This document shows positions 32,416 to 40,963 of a DNA stretch of 64,000 nucleotides, piece by piece. The stretch lies in NCBI GenBank assembly GCA_964469525.1, contig CAYXYU010000002.1, positions 62,001 through 126,000 on the forward strand, given 5' to 3'. Positions within the stretch are counted from its first letter, which is position 1. Every line of letters begins with the position of its first letter. Source of the stretch: JABDCD01 sp964469525. Its GTDB lineage: Bacteria; Pseudomonadota; Alphaproteobacteria; Rickettsiales; SXRF01. Made by a program: the position numbers and the translations under genes. The notes under the pieces were generated by a model. It did not search any database. It was not told where the DNA came from and saw only the letters and a list, made by a program, of their open reading frames with translations.

Positions 32416-33054
32416 TTAAGCCGCCCGGCGCGAGCCCTGACCGCCCGTGCCAGGCTGATTAGCCGGGGTGCGCTCTTCCGAGCTCCTTCTGCCGCTCCCG
32501 CTGCCGATTTGGATCTGGCGAATCTTCTGCCTTCCCGTTTCCGCGCGCGGGCAGGTGATAGTCAGCAAGCCGTTTCTGAACTGCGCGTCAATCTCCTCCG
32601 GATTTGCATCCTCCGGCAGCGACAGGCTGCGCTCGAAAGTGCCGTAGGAGCACTCGGTGAACTGCACATCCTTGCGGTTCCTGGTATTTTCCTGCCGTTT
32701 CTCCCCTCGGATAGTTAGCAGGCCATCATCAGTAACCTCTACCCGAATATCTTTTTCTTCCATGCCCGGGACTTCGGCGGTGATGGTGTATTCCTCTTCG
32801 TTCGAGGCAATGTCGATGTTGGGGCGAAACATGCCGGGTATTCCCAGCCCCTGCGTCAGCGGCATGAACGGGGTGCCGAAGTTGCGAAGCGTGGTATCGA
32901 ACATGCGGTCCATGTCGGAAAAGAGGCGCGAGAGCGGGCCGAAATACGACAGAGATGGCAGGCCGCCCGATGCGCCGCGCTGGCGCGCCGAAGGGGTTGA
33001 GCGTTCCTCATCACTGAACCAATCCTGGGATTTTCTTCTTTCAGCGGTAGACAT
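32416..33054 (-). CDS. Hsp20/alpha-crystallin family small heat-shock protein
   Basis: This is a 212-residue chaperone. The alpha-crystallin domain (about 75-180) shows PNIDIASNEEEYTITAEVPG, GLLTIRGEKRQE, YGTFERSLSLPEDAN and the conserved FRNGLLTITCPRAE (A-x-x-x-NGLL motif). The N-terminal arm is long and Ser/Arg-rich, and the C-terminal tail is low complexity (SGSGRRSSEERTPANQPGTG). It holds unfolded proteins for refolding. ATG 33054 has AAAGGAAA upstream. A CTATCGCTTCTTTATGAGG element lies about 100-117 bp upstream. Confidence 0.92.
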   Translation of the reverse strand: MSTAERRKSQDWFSDEERSTPSARQRGASGGLPSLSYFGPLSRLFSDMDRMFDTTLRNFGTPFMPLTQGLGIPGMFRPNIDIASNEEEYTITAEVPGMEEKDIRVEVTDDGLLTIRGEKRQENTRNRKDVQFTECSYGTFERSLSLPEDANPEEIDAQFRNGLLTITCPRAETGRQKIRQIQIGSGSGRRSSEERTPANQPGTGGQGSRRAA

Positions 33055-33152
33055 AAGATTTCCTTTCTCTTTACAGGGTGAAAAGATCGCCTTCAGAGCA
33101 TGCATATGTTGAGATGCGAAGAAAGCGGGGAGAGAAAACAGTAGGCCGAAAT

Positions 33153-33171
33153 CCTCATAAAGAAGCGATAG
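33153..33171 (-). promoter_or_regulatory. Shared promoter-like element upstream of Hsp20 gene
   Basis: On the minus strand this reads CTATCGCTTCTTTATGAGG, nearly identical over its first eight bases to the element before 26476. It leaves a roughly 100-base leader before the hsp20 start. Confidence 0.4.
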
Positions 33172-33282
33172 GAAGTTTTCAGCTTTTTTATCCACTTCTT
33201 ACGTTTCACCGCGGCAATACTTCTCTATTCCTTATGCCGTCGAGTGTAGGCTGAATCTTTCAGTATGTGGAAGGAGGCGATC

Positions 33283-33714
33283 ATGCAAACCGAAGTGAAG
33301 GAACTGATGAAGAAAGACCCGGTCATTATTCCCGCCGACACCAGCCTGCAGGAAGTCGCGCAGCGCATGAAGGCGATCGATTGCGGTGTGCTGCCGGTCG
33401 GGAGCTGGGAGAGCCCGGAAGGCATTATTACCGACCGCGATATCGTGATCCGTGCGGTGGCGGAAGGCGTCGACATGGCGACTGCCAAGGCGCGCGATTA
33501 CATGACTGGCGAAGTTTATTACTGCGAAGAGGACGACACGCTCACCCAGGCGGCGGAAAAGATGCGCGAGCATAATGTCGGCCGTCTCATGGTCAGAGAC
33601 AAGAACGGCCGGGCGTGTGGGATCATTACCTTCGGCTGTATCATGCGGAAAGATCCGAGCCTGCAGGAAATCGGCAAGGTGGTCGAGTCGGCCGTCGGCG
33701 CGAAAGCCGCGTAA
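33283..33714 (+). CDS. CBS-domain pair protein
   Basis: This is a 143-residue protein made of two CBS motifs (about 5-60 and 70-125). MKKDPVIIPADTSLQEVAQR, GIITDRDIVIRAVAEG, AREHNVGRLMV-like MREHNVGRLMVRDKNGR and GIITFGCI mark them. Tandem CBS modules bind adenine nucleotides and report energy state. ATG 33283 follows AAGGAGG by 6 bp. An ATTCCTTATGCC element lies about 45-55 bp upstream. It is probably monocistronic. Confidence 0.9.
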   Translation: MQTEVKELMKKDPVIIPADTSLQEVAQRMKAIDCGVLPVGSWESPEGIITDRDIVIRAVAEGVDMATAKARDYMTGEVYYCEEDDTLTQAAEKMREHNVGRLMVRDKNGRACGIITFGCIMRKDPSLQEIGKVVESAVGAKAA

Positions 33715-33733
33715 GCGCAATTAAGGTGATAGG

Positions 33734-33767
33734 ACGGCCCGGGTGCGCATGGTGCGACTCGGGCCGT
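33734..33767. terminator. Hairpin after CBS gene
   Basis: ACGGCCCG pairs perfectly with CGGGCCGT across an 18-base loop, between the convergent stops at 33714 and 33781. There is no T-run, so it may be Rho-assisted or bidirectional. Confidence 0.5.
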
Positions 33768-33780
33768 TGCATAGGCAGAT

Positions 33781-34140
33781 TCAGAAGCGCTCCACCCGCT
33801 CTGTCGGCGAGGCTGGACCGGGAGGAATAGCGGGCGGCGGGGGTTCCGCGTCGAGATCATCCTTATCCTTGGGAATTTCTTTAAGGGTCAGCTCCTTTTC
33901 TTCCGGGTTATTGCGGTGAGCCTCGTGCGCGCCCAGCTTGAGGAACCAGTAAGGCACCGCCAGCCCAAGCCCGATCAGCAGAACCGTAAACAGCAGTTGA
34001 GGAAGCAGATCCGATGCGATCGGGAGCAGATACGCCAAGCCGTACATGATGCTGAAGCCGAGCACCGGGATGGCGATGATCAGGATGATGTGCCATGGCT
34101 TAATCCTGTTTTTGCCGGATTCTTTGCGGAAGGTAGTCAT
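33781..34140 (-). CDS. Small membrane protein, unknown
   Basis: This is a 119-residue protein with two membrane segments (about 17-42 and 46-67: IILIIAIPVLGFSIMYGLAY; LLFTVLLIGLGLAVPYWFL). A cytoplasmic acidic and Pro-rich tail follows (KDKDDLDAEPPPPAIPPGPA). AAAGGGCG lies just before the ATG. Two strong inverted repeats lie upstream. No family is recognised. Confidence 0.6.
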   Translation of the reverse strand: MTTFRKESGKNRIKPWHIILIIAIPVLGFSIMYGLAYLLPIASDLLPQLLFTVLLIGLGLAVPYWFLKLGAHEAHRNNPEEKELTLKEIPKDKDDLDAEPPPPAIPPGPASPTERVERF

Positions 34141-34211
34141 ATGCGCCCTTTATAAGAATGAATTTATGCCATCGTTCTTTTTTATGCTGGAACTGTTACC
34201 CTTCTCCTTAT

Positions 34212-34232
34212 CGTCAAACTTTACGTTTGACG
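34212..34232. promoter_or_regulatory. Operator-like dyad upstream of 34140 gene
   Basis: CGTCAAAC and GTTTGACG form a perfect 8-bp dyad around TTTAC, about 70-90 bp upstream of the membrane-protein start on the minus strand. It looks like a binding site for a dimeric regulator. Confidence 0.4.
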
Positions 34233-34236
34233 GCTC

Positions 34237-34292
34237 GGAACCAGGGAAATTTTGATAGATCGAAAGATACTCTCGAAATTCTTCCTGGTTCC
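34237..34292. terminator. 9-bp inverted repeat downstream of yfdX-like gene
   Basis: GGAACCAGG and CCTGGTTCC pair perfectly over a 38-base span that has weaker inner pairing (GAAATTTT against AAATTCTT). It lies 21 bp after the stop of the yfdX-like gene, on its transcript. Confidence 0.45.
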
Positions 34293-34312
34293 CCGGGCGG
34301 GTTTTATAAATC

Positions 34313-35176
34313 CTATTTCTGCGTCCAGCGTTTCAGGTCTTCCCACCATCCCTCCACCTTGTCCCCAGCTTTTTTAAGCATGTTGGGATCGTGCTGTTTA
34401 ATAGTGTTATCCAACACATTGATCTCCTGGCGCAACGTGGTGATGCCGGCATAATGCTCCACAGGGGCATCCTTCTCATACTCGTCGAGCGCTTTCCTGG
34501 CGTGTTTCAGCGTATAGCGCGCTCCGTCATAATTCTCCTGCCGGATCAGGATGCGAGTCAGATAGATGTTGTCCCGCAGGCGGGTAAATGGTTGACGGAC
34601 GGACGTCGTTTCATGGATGGATTCCGCCAGCAGCTGTTCCAACTCAGTATCGGCGCGGCGGTGGTCGCCGTCATGGAGATGCCTCTTAGCTGCTTCCAAA
34701 TGCGCCGTCGCCCTCTCAGGATTGATGGCGATGTCGACGCTGACCAGTTCCACGTCGCGCACGGCGGATGCTTTGTGTCGTGACCAGAAGGGTCCACGCG
34801 CATAGGTACGCACCGCATAGGTATCGTCAGCGATCGGGATGTAGTAGCTGCCGCGCTCACCATATAAGACGCGTCCAAAGGTCGCTCCCATTGACTCCAG
34901 GTAGTCGCGGGTATTGCGGATGGCGCGCAATTCGTGCAGCGCATTATCGATGTAGATTCGCGCTGTTTCGTTCTGCCGGTGGCCGATCGCCACGCGGGCT
35001 TCCGACACATAGCCCAGCATTTTGCGGGCGGAATATTCGAAGATGGGATTATCGCGCTGGCTAGCGACCGGAGTGCCAGCTGAATCTGTCTGCGCCGAGC
35101 TGATGCCGCCCAGGAAGGTGACCACGCAGGCTGCCGCCACCGCCGCCATTGCCATAAGGTACGTTTTTGGGCGCAT
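34313..35176 (-). CDS. YfdX family periplasmic protein
   Basis: This is a 287-residue protein. A signal peptide covers about residues 1-28 (AAVAAACVVTFLGGISSAQ). FEYSARKMLGYVSEARVAIG, YIPIADDTYAVRTYARGPFW and LVSVDIAINPERATAHLEAA are YfdX signatures. In enterics YfdX is an acid-stress periplasmic protein controlled by EvgA, with reported chaperone activity. A GATTCTTTATAAGCC element lies about 55-65 bp upstream. It is monocistronic. Confidence 0.85.
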   Translation of the reverse strand: MRPKTYLMAMAAVAAACVVTFLGGISSAQTDSAGTPVASQRDNPIFEYSARKMLGYVSEARVAIGHRQNETARIYIDNALHELRAIRNTRDYLESMGATFGRVLYGERGSYYIPIADDTYAVRTYARGPFWSRHKASAVRDVELVSVDIAINPERATAHLEAAKRHLHDGDHRRADTELEQLLAESIHETTSVRQPFTRLRDNIYLTRILIRQENYDGARYTLKHARKALDEYEKDAPVEHYAGITTLRQEINVLDNTIKQHDPNMLKKAGDKVEGWWEDLKRWTQK

Positions 35177-35286
35177 TGGAATACCATTCCCGCCTGGGCG
35201 GTTAATAATATTCCCACGTTATCCAATGGCTTATAAAGAATCGCCGCGTTAAGCAGAGGAGGGTTGTTAAATTTCTATAAACTGAT

Positions 35287-36546
35287 CTAAGTTTTCTGAT
35301 TGCGCGGCATCTTATTGCGCGGGTCGAGCAGGAATGCCACCACCCCTGTGCGCGTCAGCAGCTGGAACGGCTGGATCCGGCGGGGTATCCGGTTCTCAAA
35401 CAGGCGTTCGAGCGTGTAAAGCGCCAGGATCCCTGTCAGTGCGGCGATAAAGCCGTAAGGGACAATATTGCCGTAGAACTGCATCAGCGTGCCGACCAGC
35501 AGCGGGCCAGTGGCGGCGCCGATGCTCTGCACCAGCTGCAGCCCGGCGCTGGCGCGTACAAACTGTTCGGCTGGCACGAAGTCGTTGGCATGCGCGATGC
35601 ACAGCGAATAGAGCGGATGGAATCCGGCGCCGAATAGCACGGCGCAGGCCAGCAGTCCCGGCGTGCCGATTTCGGCGGTGATATCCGGAACGAGGGCCAT
35701 GGTTGCCAGCAGCAGCGCCGAGAGAAACACCAGCCCCGTGGCCAGCAGAATAACCCAGCGGCGATTCATCCGGTCGGACAGTGCCCCAAGCGGCCACTGC
35801 GCCAAAAGCCCGCCGACCATGCTCGATGCCATGAACCAGGCGGTGTGGGCCTGCGAGAAACCCAGCTTCAGAATATAGGGTGCCGTCAGGCCCCAGTAGG
35901 TACCCCCTGCCAGCCCGGCCACCAGTCCACCGGCGACTCCCAGCGGTGATAAGGCGTAGAGCTTGCTGACACCGAAGCGCTCTGGCGAATGCCGAAAGGA
36001 AGGTTTGGCGGTGCGGCTCAGGAGGAGCGGTATCAGCGAAGAGGCAAGCAGGATGGCGGTAATGGAGAACATCTCGAAACCGCCGACACTGGTGCTGAAG
36101 AACATCATCTGCCCGAGGCTCATGGCGATAAAATTCAGGATCATGTAGACGGACAGGATGCGGCCGCGCGTGCCGGGCTCGCTGATGCTATTGAGCCAGC
36201 TTTCCATCACCGTGTACATGTGCACGAGGCATAGCCCATAGATCAGGCGCAGCACCACCCAGACGAAAGGGTAAGGCGCCAGGGGATAACCCAGCACGGT
36301 GACGCAGGCCCCGGCGGCGGCGGCGGCAAAAACATGGATATGGCCGACGCGCAGAATCAGCTGCGGGGCGGTGAAGGTGCCGATGATGAAGCCGATGAAG
36401 TAGGTGGACATGAGGAGGCCCAGCATCGGGTCGGAATATTGTTCGAGCGTGGCGCGAGCCGGCAACAGCACACTCTGCAACCCATGGCCCAGGCACAGGA
36501 TGACGAAGCTGATCAGCAGCGCGAGGACGGGAACCAGGGATCTCAT
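35287..36546 (-). CDS. MFS transporter, YcaD-like
   Basis: This is a 419-residue protein with about 12 membrane segments. The N-terminal half has GHGLQSVLLPARATLEQYSD and GLLMSTYFIGFIIGTFTAPQ, and the loop 2-3 motif reads LILRVGHIHVFAAAAA. GLCLVHMYTVMESWLN is characteristic of the YcaD-type group. The repeat of the MFS motif in the second half is WPLGALSDRMNRRWVILLAT. The substrate is unknown; it is most likely an exporter of small solutes. It marks the boundary between the stress island and the polysaccharide locus. Confidence 0.87.
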   Translation of the reverse strand: MRSLVPVLALLISFVILCLGHGLQSVLLPARATLEQYSDPMLGLLMSTYFIGFIIGTFTAPQLILRVGHIHVFAAAAAGACVTVLGYPLAPYPFVWVVLRLIYGLCLVHMYTVMESWLNSISEPGTRGRILSVYMILNFIAMSLGQMMFFSTSVGGFEMFSITAILLASSLIPLLLSRTAKPSFRHSPERFGVSKLYALSPLGVAGGLVAGLAGGTYWGLTAPYILKLGFSQAHTAWFMASSMVGGLLAQWPLGALSDRMNRRWVILLATGLVFLSALLLATMALVPDITAEIGTPGLLACAVLFGAGFHPLYSLCIAHANDFVPAEQFVRASAGLQLVQSIGAATGPLLVGTLMQFYGNIVPYGFIAALTGILALYTLERLFENRIPRRIQPFQLLTRTGVVAFLLDPRNKMPRNQKT

Positions 36547-36684
36547 TGGCGGTTAGCAGACCGCGTAAATGGACATAACATATGACAATGCCTCGGCTTC
36601 CGTATTACCACAGCGGTCAGGCAATCTGACGACCGGCGCAGTTCCTTTCTTATTCCAGTACCGGCTGAACTGCCAGTAAAAAGG

Positions 36685-37593
36685 TTATACGGCGGGCGGC
36701 ACAGGCACCGGCTGGGCAAGCCCATCCTTCACACCCCGTATCGCGCTCTTTAACTTCGCTGCTTTATCCGTTTCCAAAAATACGATGCGCAGCATGTCCC
36801 AGCCGCAGGCCAGGGGTTCATGCAGTAGCAGGAAAGGGAAATGCGTGCCGTAGAGGCGCAGCACGAAGATGCGGTTGCGAAAGATGTAGTAACGCCGCAA
36901 TGGAGAATGATTCTGGGTGACAATGATGCCGAAATGAAGGCGTTTGTTCCCCTGGCTATGCTGCAACACCGCATCGCCGCATACCAGTATGCGGTAGCCG
37001 CGTGCGCGGGCGCGCAGGCAGAATTCATGATCCACGCCATCGATGAAGAAATTCTCGGCCATGAGGCCGATCTCGGTAAATAGATTGGTCCGGATAAGGC
37101 TTCCCGAGGCGATGACTTCCATTGCCTCCGTTATCTGCTGGCCAGGCAGGAGAAGGTGCCGGCGGAAGCCAAGTCGCCCTGCGCGAACGAGGTAGCGGGC
37201 GGGGGTGGCAACATTACGCTCAACGATGCGTGGGGCGAGGATGCCAATCCTGGGGTCCCTTTGTGCTGCGTGCGTGGCCAGCATCCGCTCTACCATATGC
37301 GCCTCGGGGAGCGAATCATCGTCCATCAGCAGTACCCAGGAAAATCCATCCTTCATGGCCTGGCGGATGCCCTGGTTCTGCGCCCTGGCCAGGCCGGCAT
37401 TTTCCGCGTTGATGATTAGATACAAGCTGCGGTGTTGCGCTGCCAGTTGCTCCAAAGTTCTATGGATAGCGGGCCGTGTGCTGTTATCGACCACATAGAT
37501 GCGCTCCACCTGTGCCGCCAGCGCGGCGAAAAGATCGGCCAGCGGCGAGTCCGGATTATAGGTCACAACGATGGCGCAGATACGGGGCGGCAT
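36685..37593 (-). CDS. GT2 glycosyltransferase, rhamnosyltransferase-like
   Basis: This is a 302-residue GT-A enzyme. ICAIVVTYNPDSPLADLFAA and YVVDNS open the nucleotide fold; the metal site is LLMDDDSLPE (DDD), and FFIDGVDHEFCLRARARGY is the acceptor-side motif (ED-like) common in RfbF-type rhamnosyltransferases. Residues about 225-290 hold a hydrophobic helix that may contact the membrane. It diverges from the next glycosyltransferase with 99 bp between them and begins the polysaccharide locus. Donor and acceptor are unknown. Confidence 0.86.
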   Translation of the reverse strand: MPPRICAIVVTYNPDSPLADLFAALAAQVERIYVVDNSTRPAIHRTLEQLAAQHRSLYLIINAENAGLARAQNQGIRQAMKDGFSWVLLMDDDSLPEAHMVERMLATHAAQRDPRIGILAPRIVERNVATPARYLVRAGRLGFRRHLLLPGQQITEAMEVIASGSLIRTNLFTEIGLMAENFFIDGVDHEFCLRARARGYRILVCGDAVLQHSQGNKRLHFGIIVTQNHSPLRRYYIFRNRIFVLRLYGTHFPFLLLHEPLACGWDMLRIVFLETDKAAKLKSAIRGVKDGLAQPVPVPPAV

Positions 37594-37692
37594 AATCAGG
37601 CGTATTCTACGGTGGCGGCCCGGCTATGCAAGCTATTGTGGAAGCGCTATTTGCGATTGCCACGAGGAGCGTTTTGGTGTCTTTTAGGCGCC

Positions 37693-38628
37693 ATGAGCCC
37701 GCCGACATTCTGCGCCATTCTGCCCAATTACAACGATGCGCAGGTCTGTGAGAGAGCGTTGCATTCGCTGATTGCGCAGGAAACGCGGTTCGACCGGATT
37801 GTCGTGGTCGATGACGGCTCGACCGACGACAGCCTCGAAGTGTTCAAGCGCATACAGCAACAGGCGGAAAATCTCGACATAATTGTCAACCCGTCCAACC
37901 TTGGTATTATGGCCTCGGTGAATATCGCGCTGCGCGCGTCCGCTGAGGATTACGTCTTTTTCGCTTCGGCCAACGATATGTTCGGCCAGCGCATTGTTAC
38001 GCTAGCGCGGCAAGCCATCGGTAACGCGGAGGTGGGGTTGATCGCCGGCGACACCATGCTGATTGCTGAGGATGGCACGCAAACCCTGCGTCGGGCACCG
38101 CTGGAAGCGGTGGTACGGTGTTATGACGGGAAAACCTATCAGGAACTCCTGCGCCGCCGCCACTTTTCCTTCTATGGCGGCTCAGTATTCGTTCACCGCC
38201 GGAAGGCACTGGCGGCAGGCGGTTTCCGCGAGGAGCTGCTGTGGAGTACCGACTGGTTCCTGTTCATGCTCTTGGCGACACGCCATGGCTTTGCTTACAT
38301 TCCCGAAGTAATCGGGCATCTGCACCTGTCACCGCAGCAATATTCCAATGCTTTGTTCGACTGGCGGCGGCAATCCACGGTGGTAGAGAATTATGTGCAG
38401 CTGCTGCGTAACGAATATCCGGCGGAATATGTCATGTGTAGAAGGCTTGCCCTGCTGCCCAGCTACGATATACAGGCGCTCCGGCTTTTCCTGATGAAAC
38501 CGGTGCTGCGCGACTTCCTGACGCCGCTCCTGCTGTGGCGCCTGCTGAGCTACAAGCCGCTGCGCCTGGCAGGGCGGCTGCTTGGCAGCGGCCTGCGCGA
38601 ACGGCTGCGCGGATGGTTCAGGGTATAA
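37693..38628 (+). CDS. GT2 glycosyltransferase
   Basis: This is a 311-residue protein. FCAILPNYNDAQVCERALHS, IVVVDDGSTDDSLEV and DYVFFASANDMFGQRI (ASAND in place of a classical DxD) are GT2 features, and WSTDWFLFMLLATRHG corresponds to the catalytic-base region. ATG 37693 is chosen from the family start; the frame is open far upstream but that DNA is the divergent gene. Its stop abuts the gmhA stop with no spacer. Confidence 0.86.
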   Translation: MSPPTFCAILPNYNDAQVCERALHSLIAQETRFDRIVVVDDGSTDDSLEVFKRIQQQAENLDIIVNPSNLGIMASVNIALRASAEDYVFFASANDMFGQRIVTLARQAIGNAEVGLIAGDTMLIAEDGTQTLRRAPLEAVVRCYDGKTYQELLRRRHFSFYGGSVFVHRRKALAAGGFREELLWSTDWFLFMLLATRHGFAYIPEVIGHLHLSPQQYSNALFDWRRQSTVVENYVQLLRNEYPAEYVMCRRLALLPSYDIQALRLFLMKPVLRDFLTPLLLWRLLSYKPLRLAGRLLGSGLRERLRGWFRV

Positions 38629-39270
38629 TCAGGCCGCCAGCGTTTCGCTATTGCGCCGCGCCAATTCCTCTTCTTCAGGACTGACCCCGCGGCTGCCCCA
38701 GCCCATGGACAGGTCCAGAACCGCATGGCACAGTGCCAGATGGGTGATTTCCACAAAACCGTATTCCCTCGAATTCACATATAGGTTGCAGTCACCGAAG
38801 CTGCGCAGAGGATTGTTCGCGGAAAAGCCGCTCAGCGTGATAACGAAACAGCCTTTTTCGTGCGCCATGTCTGCTGCCTTCAGGATGCTGGCCGATTGAC
38901 CCGAGGAGCTGATGGCCACCAGCAGGTCGCCCGGCCAGGCGTGCAGGCTGACCTGGTGAGCGAACACATTATCATATCCCAAGTCATTGGCCAGGCAAGT
39001 GAGCGCGGCGCCATCGTTAAAGGCGAGGGAGCGGATACCGCCGTTTTTGGAATAGTCGATCGCCATATGGCTGGCGATGGCAGCGCTGCCACCATTGCCA
39101 ATGAATATCAGTTTGTTACCCGCCGCATGCGTATCGCGGATGCGGGTGGTAAGATCGAGGAAAAAATCGGCTAATTCCATCGGCCTGCCGGACTTGTCCG
39201 TGACCTGTGTGGCTGTGGGCAAATTACCTAACACATTAAAATATCTTGATAACTTATCCTTCATGTTCAC
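38629..39270 (-). CDS. gmhA: Sedoheptulose 7-phosphate isomerase (SIS domain)
   Basis: This is a 213-residue SIS-fold enzyme that turns D-sedoheptulose 7-phosphate into D-glycero-D-manno-heptose 7-phosphate, the first step of heptose synthesis. IFIGNGGSAAIASHMAIDY is the sugar-phosphate loop, and LVAISSSGQSASILKAADMA and EYGFVEITHLALCHAVLDL carry the other SIS and catalytic positions (Glu and His in VEITHLALCH). It is the last gene of the long minus-strand operon, 58 bp after the HldE-like gene. GmhA function is supported by that neighbour and by gmhB. Confidence 0.9.
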   Translation of the reverse strand: MNMKDKLSRYFNVLGNLPTATQVTDKSGRPMELADFFLDLTTRIRDTHAAGNKLIFIGNGGSAAIASHMAIDYSKNGGIRSLAFNDGAALTCLANDLGYDNVFAHQVSLHAWPGDLLVAISSSGQSASILKAADMAHEKGCFVITLSGFSANNPLRSFGDCNLYVNSREYGFVEITHLALCHAVLDLSMGWGSRGVSPEEEELARRNSETLAA

Positions 39271-39328
39271 CGCTGCGTTGGGCTACTGCGACCGCTTATT
39301 AACATGCTTTATTGGCGCTGACCAGTCA

Positions 39329-40852
39329 TTATTTAAGTAAGGCCTTGATGGACTTGAGGGTATCGACCTTCTCGACGGCGCGCTGGTGGCCGACGATAGC
39401 CACTTTGAGAGCGCCGACGATATTGCCGACAAAGCCGATCTGACTTAAGGCAGCCCCGGTAGCGGCCAAGGGGGCGGTAATGGAGAGAAAGGCATCGCCG
39501 GCTCCGACCGTATCGACCACAGATTTAGTAACCGCAGGAATGGTATGCACAATATCGCCGCGCTCATAGGTAATGCAGCCGTGCTTGCCATGGGTAATGA
39601 TGAATTTCGAGCAGTTGATGCGCTTGGGCAGCAGCGTGCTGATCACCTCCTCGATCGGGCTGATCTTATCAGTCACCGCCAGCCGCGCCTCCGGCGCGTC
39701 GATACAGACATAATCAGCGCGGGGATATTTGTGGATCAGGTTGTAACCCATATTAGCGCTGTTGCTCTGCGTATTCACCGCCAGAAAAGGTGCCTGCTTG
39801 GTCAGTATCTCCACCGTCGATGGGCCGATCAGCCCGTGTCCGAAGTCATTGGCGATGACTACGTCAAACGCATCGATATTACGGATGATCACATTGTCGA
39901 ACTGCAGCTGTACATCCCGTGTCAGCGGCTGGTCATCCATATAGTACACTTCGAACAACTTACGCAGGTAGTTGGGATCAACATAACGGCACTTGCGTGT
40001 GGTCGGGCAGTCGGGCCGCTTGATGGGGATTAATTTGACATTCGGCTTCAGATGCTCGCGTAGAAAGGGCAAATAGTTGTCGCGGTCGCCGATGGCGGTG
40101 ATGACATGCACTTCCCGACAGAAGGATGCCAGGTGATTGGCGCTGGCGAAGACACCACCGGCGAAGATTTCGCGGTCCTGATAGCGGGTGGCGATCATGT
40201 TCTCCTTGGCTGCCTTGCCCATCGGTATGACGTAATGGTATTCATCGATAATGGCGTCGCCCACGATCAGCACTTTCATGTCCTGGATGCTGTTAATCAT
40301 CGCTTCCAGCGACTGCATGGCGTCCACTTCGCGCAGGCCGTCCAGGTGCGCGCGCAGGTGCGGCTCGTAGATGTTGAAGTTGCGGTTGATCAGCTCGGTG
40401 GAGCTGAAGGTCATTTCCTCGGTAAAGATGATTTTACCGCCGCAGGCTTCCACCGCGTCCCGCTCTTCGGTGATCTTGCCGGTGATGTCGCCATCAGGAT
40501 TGATGTAATCCTGTCCCTTGGCATAGAAATTCGGGTGGATGAGCTGAATCGCCGGTACGGCGTCCAGATGGTGGTTCAGCGCGACGTAATCGACCACTTC
40601 CAGCGCCGCCATCATCTCGGCGCGCAGGTTTTCATTGAACACCGGCCGGTTGGGCCCCTTATTGACGAAGCGATCCGCCGTCAGCGTGACCACCAGCACA
40701 TCGGCGTGGCTGGCAGCCGCTTCCAGATGCTTGACATGACCCAGATGAAGAAGGTCGAACGTACCATGTGCCTGAATGACGGTCTTGCCGGTTTTTTTCA
40801 GGTCGTGCACGATCCCGGCCAGCTGCTCAATCGTGACGATCTTCTCACGCAT
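39329..40852 (-). CDS. HldE-like bifunctional heptose-phosphate enzyme with inverted domains (nucleotidyltransferase-kinase)
   Basis: This protein has about 507 residues. The N-terminal half (about 15-160) is a cytidylyltransferase-fold domain with HGTFDLLHLGHVKHL and a terminal FSSTELINR. The C-terminal half (about 190-507) is a PfkB/ribokinase-type kinase with IVGDAIIDEYHYV, GGVFASANHLA and the catalytic DTVGAGDAF. In E. coli HldE the kinase comes first, so the order is reversed here. It should phosphorylate heptose 7-phosphate at C1 and then make an NDP-heptose after GmhB. Starts are weak: ATG 40852 is listed, and GTG 40900 is the alternative. It lies between an unrecognised gene and gmhA. 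Confidence 0.82.
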   Translation of the reverse strand: MREKIVTIEQLAGIVHDLKKTGKTVIQAHGTFDLLHLGHVKHLEAAASHADVLVVTLTADRFVNKGPNRPVFNENLRAEMMAALEVVDYVALNHHLDAVPAIQLIHPNFYAKGQDYINPDGDITGKITEERDAVEACGGKIIFTEEMTFSSTELINRNFNIYEPHLRAHLDGLREVDAMQSLEAMINSIQDMKVLIVGDAIIDEYHYVIPMGKAAKENMIATRYQDREIFAGGVFASANHLASFCREVHVITAIGDRDNYLPFLREHLKPNVKLIPIKRPDCPTTRKCRYVDPNYLRKLFEVYYMDDQPLTRDVQLQFDNVIIRNIDAFDVVIANDFGHGLIGPSTVEILTKQAPFLAVNTQSNSANMGYNLIHKYPRADYVCIDAPEARLAVTDKISPIEEVISTLLPKRINCSKFIITHGKHGCITYERGDIVHTIPAVTKSVVDTVGAGDAFLSITAPLAATGAALSQIGFVGNIVGALKVAIVGHQRAVEKVDTLKSIKALLK

Positions 40853-40963
40853 GCCGGCGTTTTTTGTGTTTTTCACCAGGGAAGGTTTGACGGCGCGCAC
40901 GCGATTCTTACGGATGGTTAATAGGACAGGAAACCAATTACTTAAAAGCTATTGGGGGCTCAG

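Noticed and set aside
40106..40921. 271-codon plus-strand frame opposite the HldE-like gene
   Set aside because: The minus strand carries clear nucleotidyltransferase and kinase motifs; this is a shadow frame.
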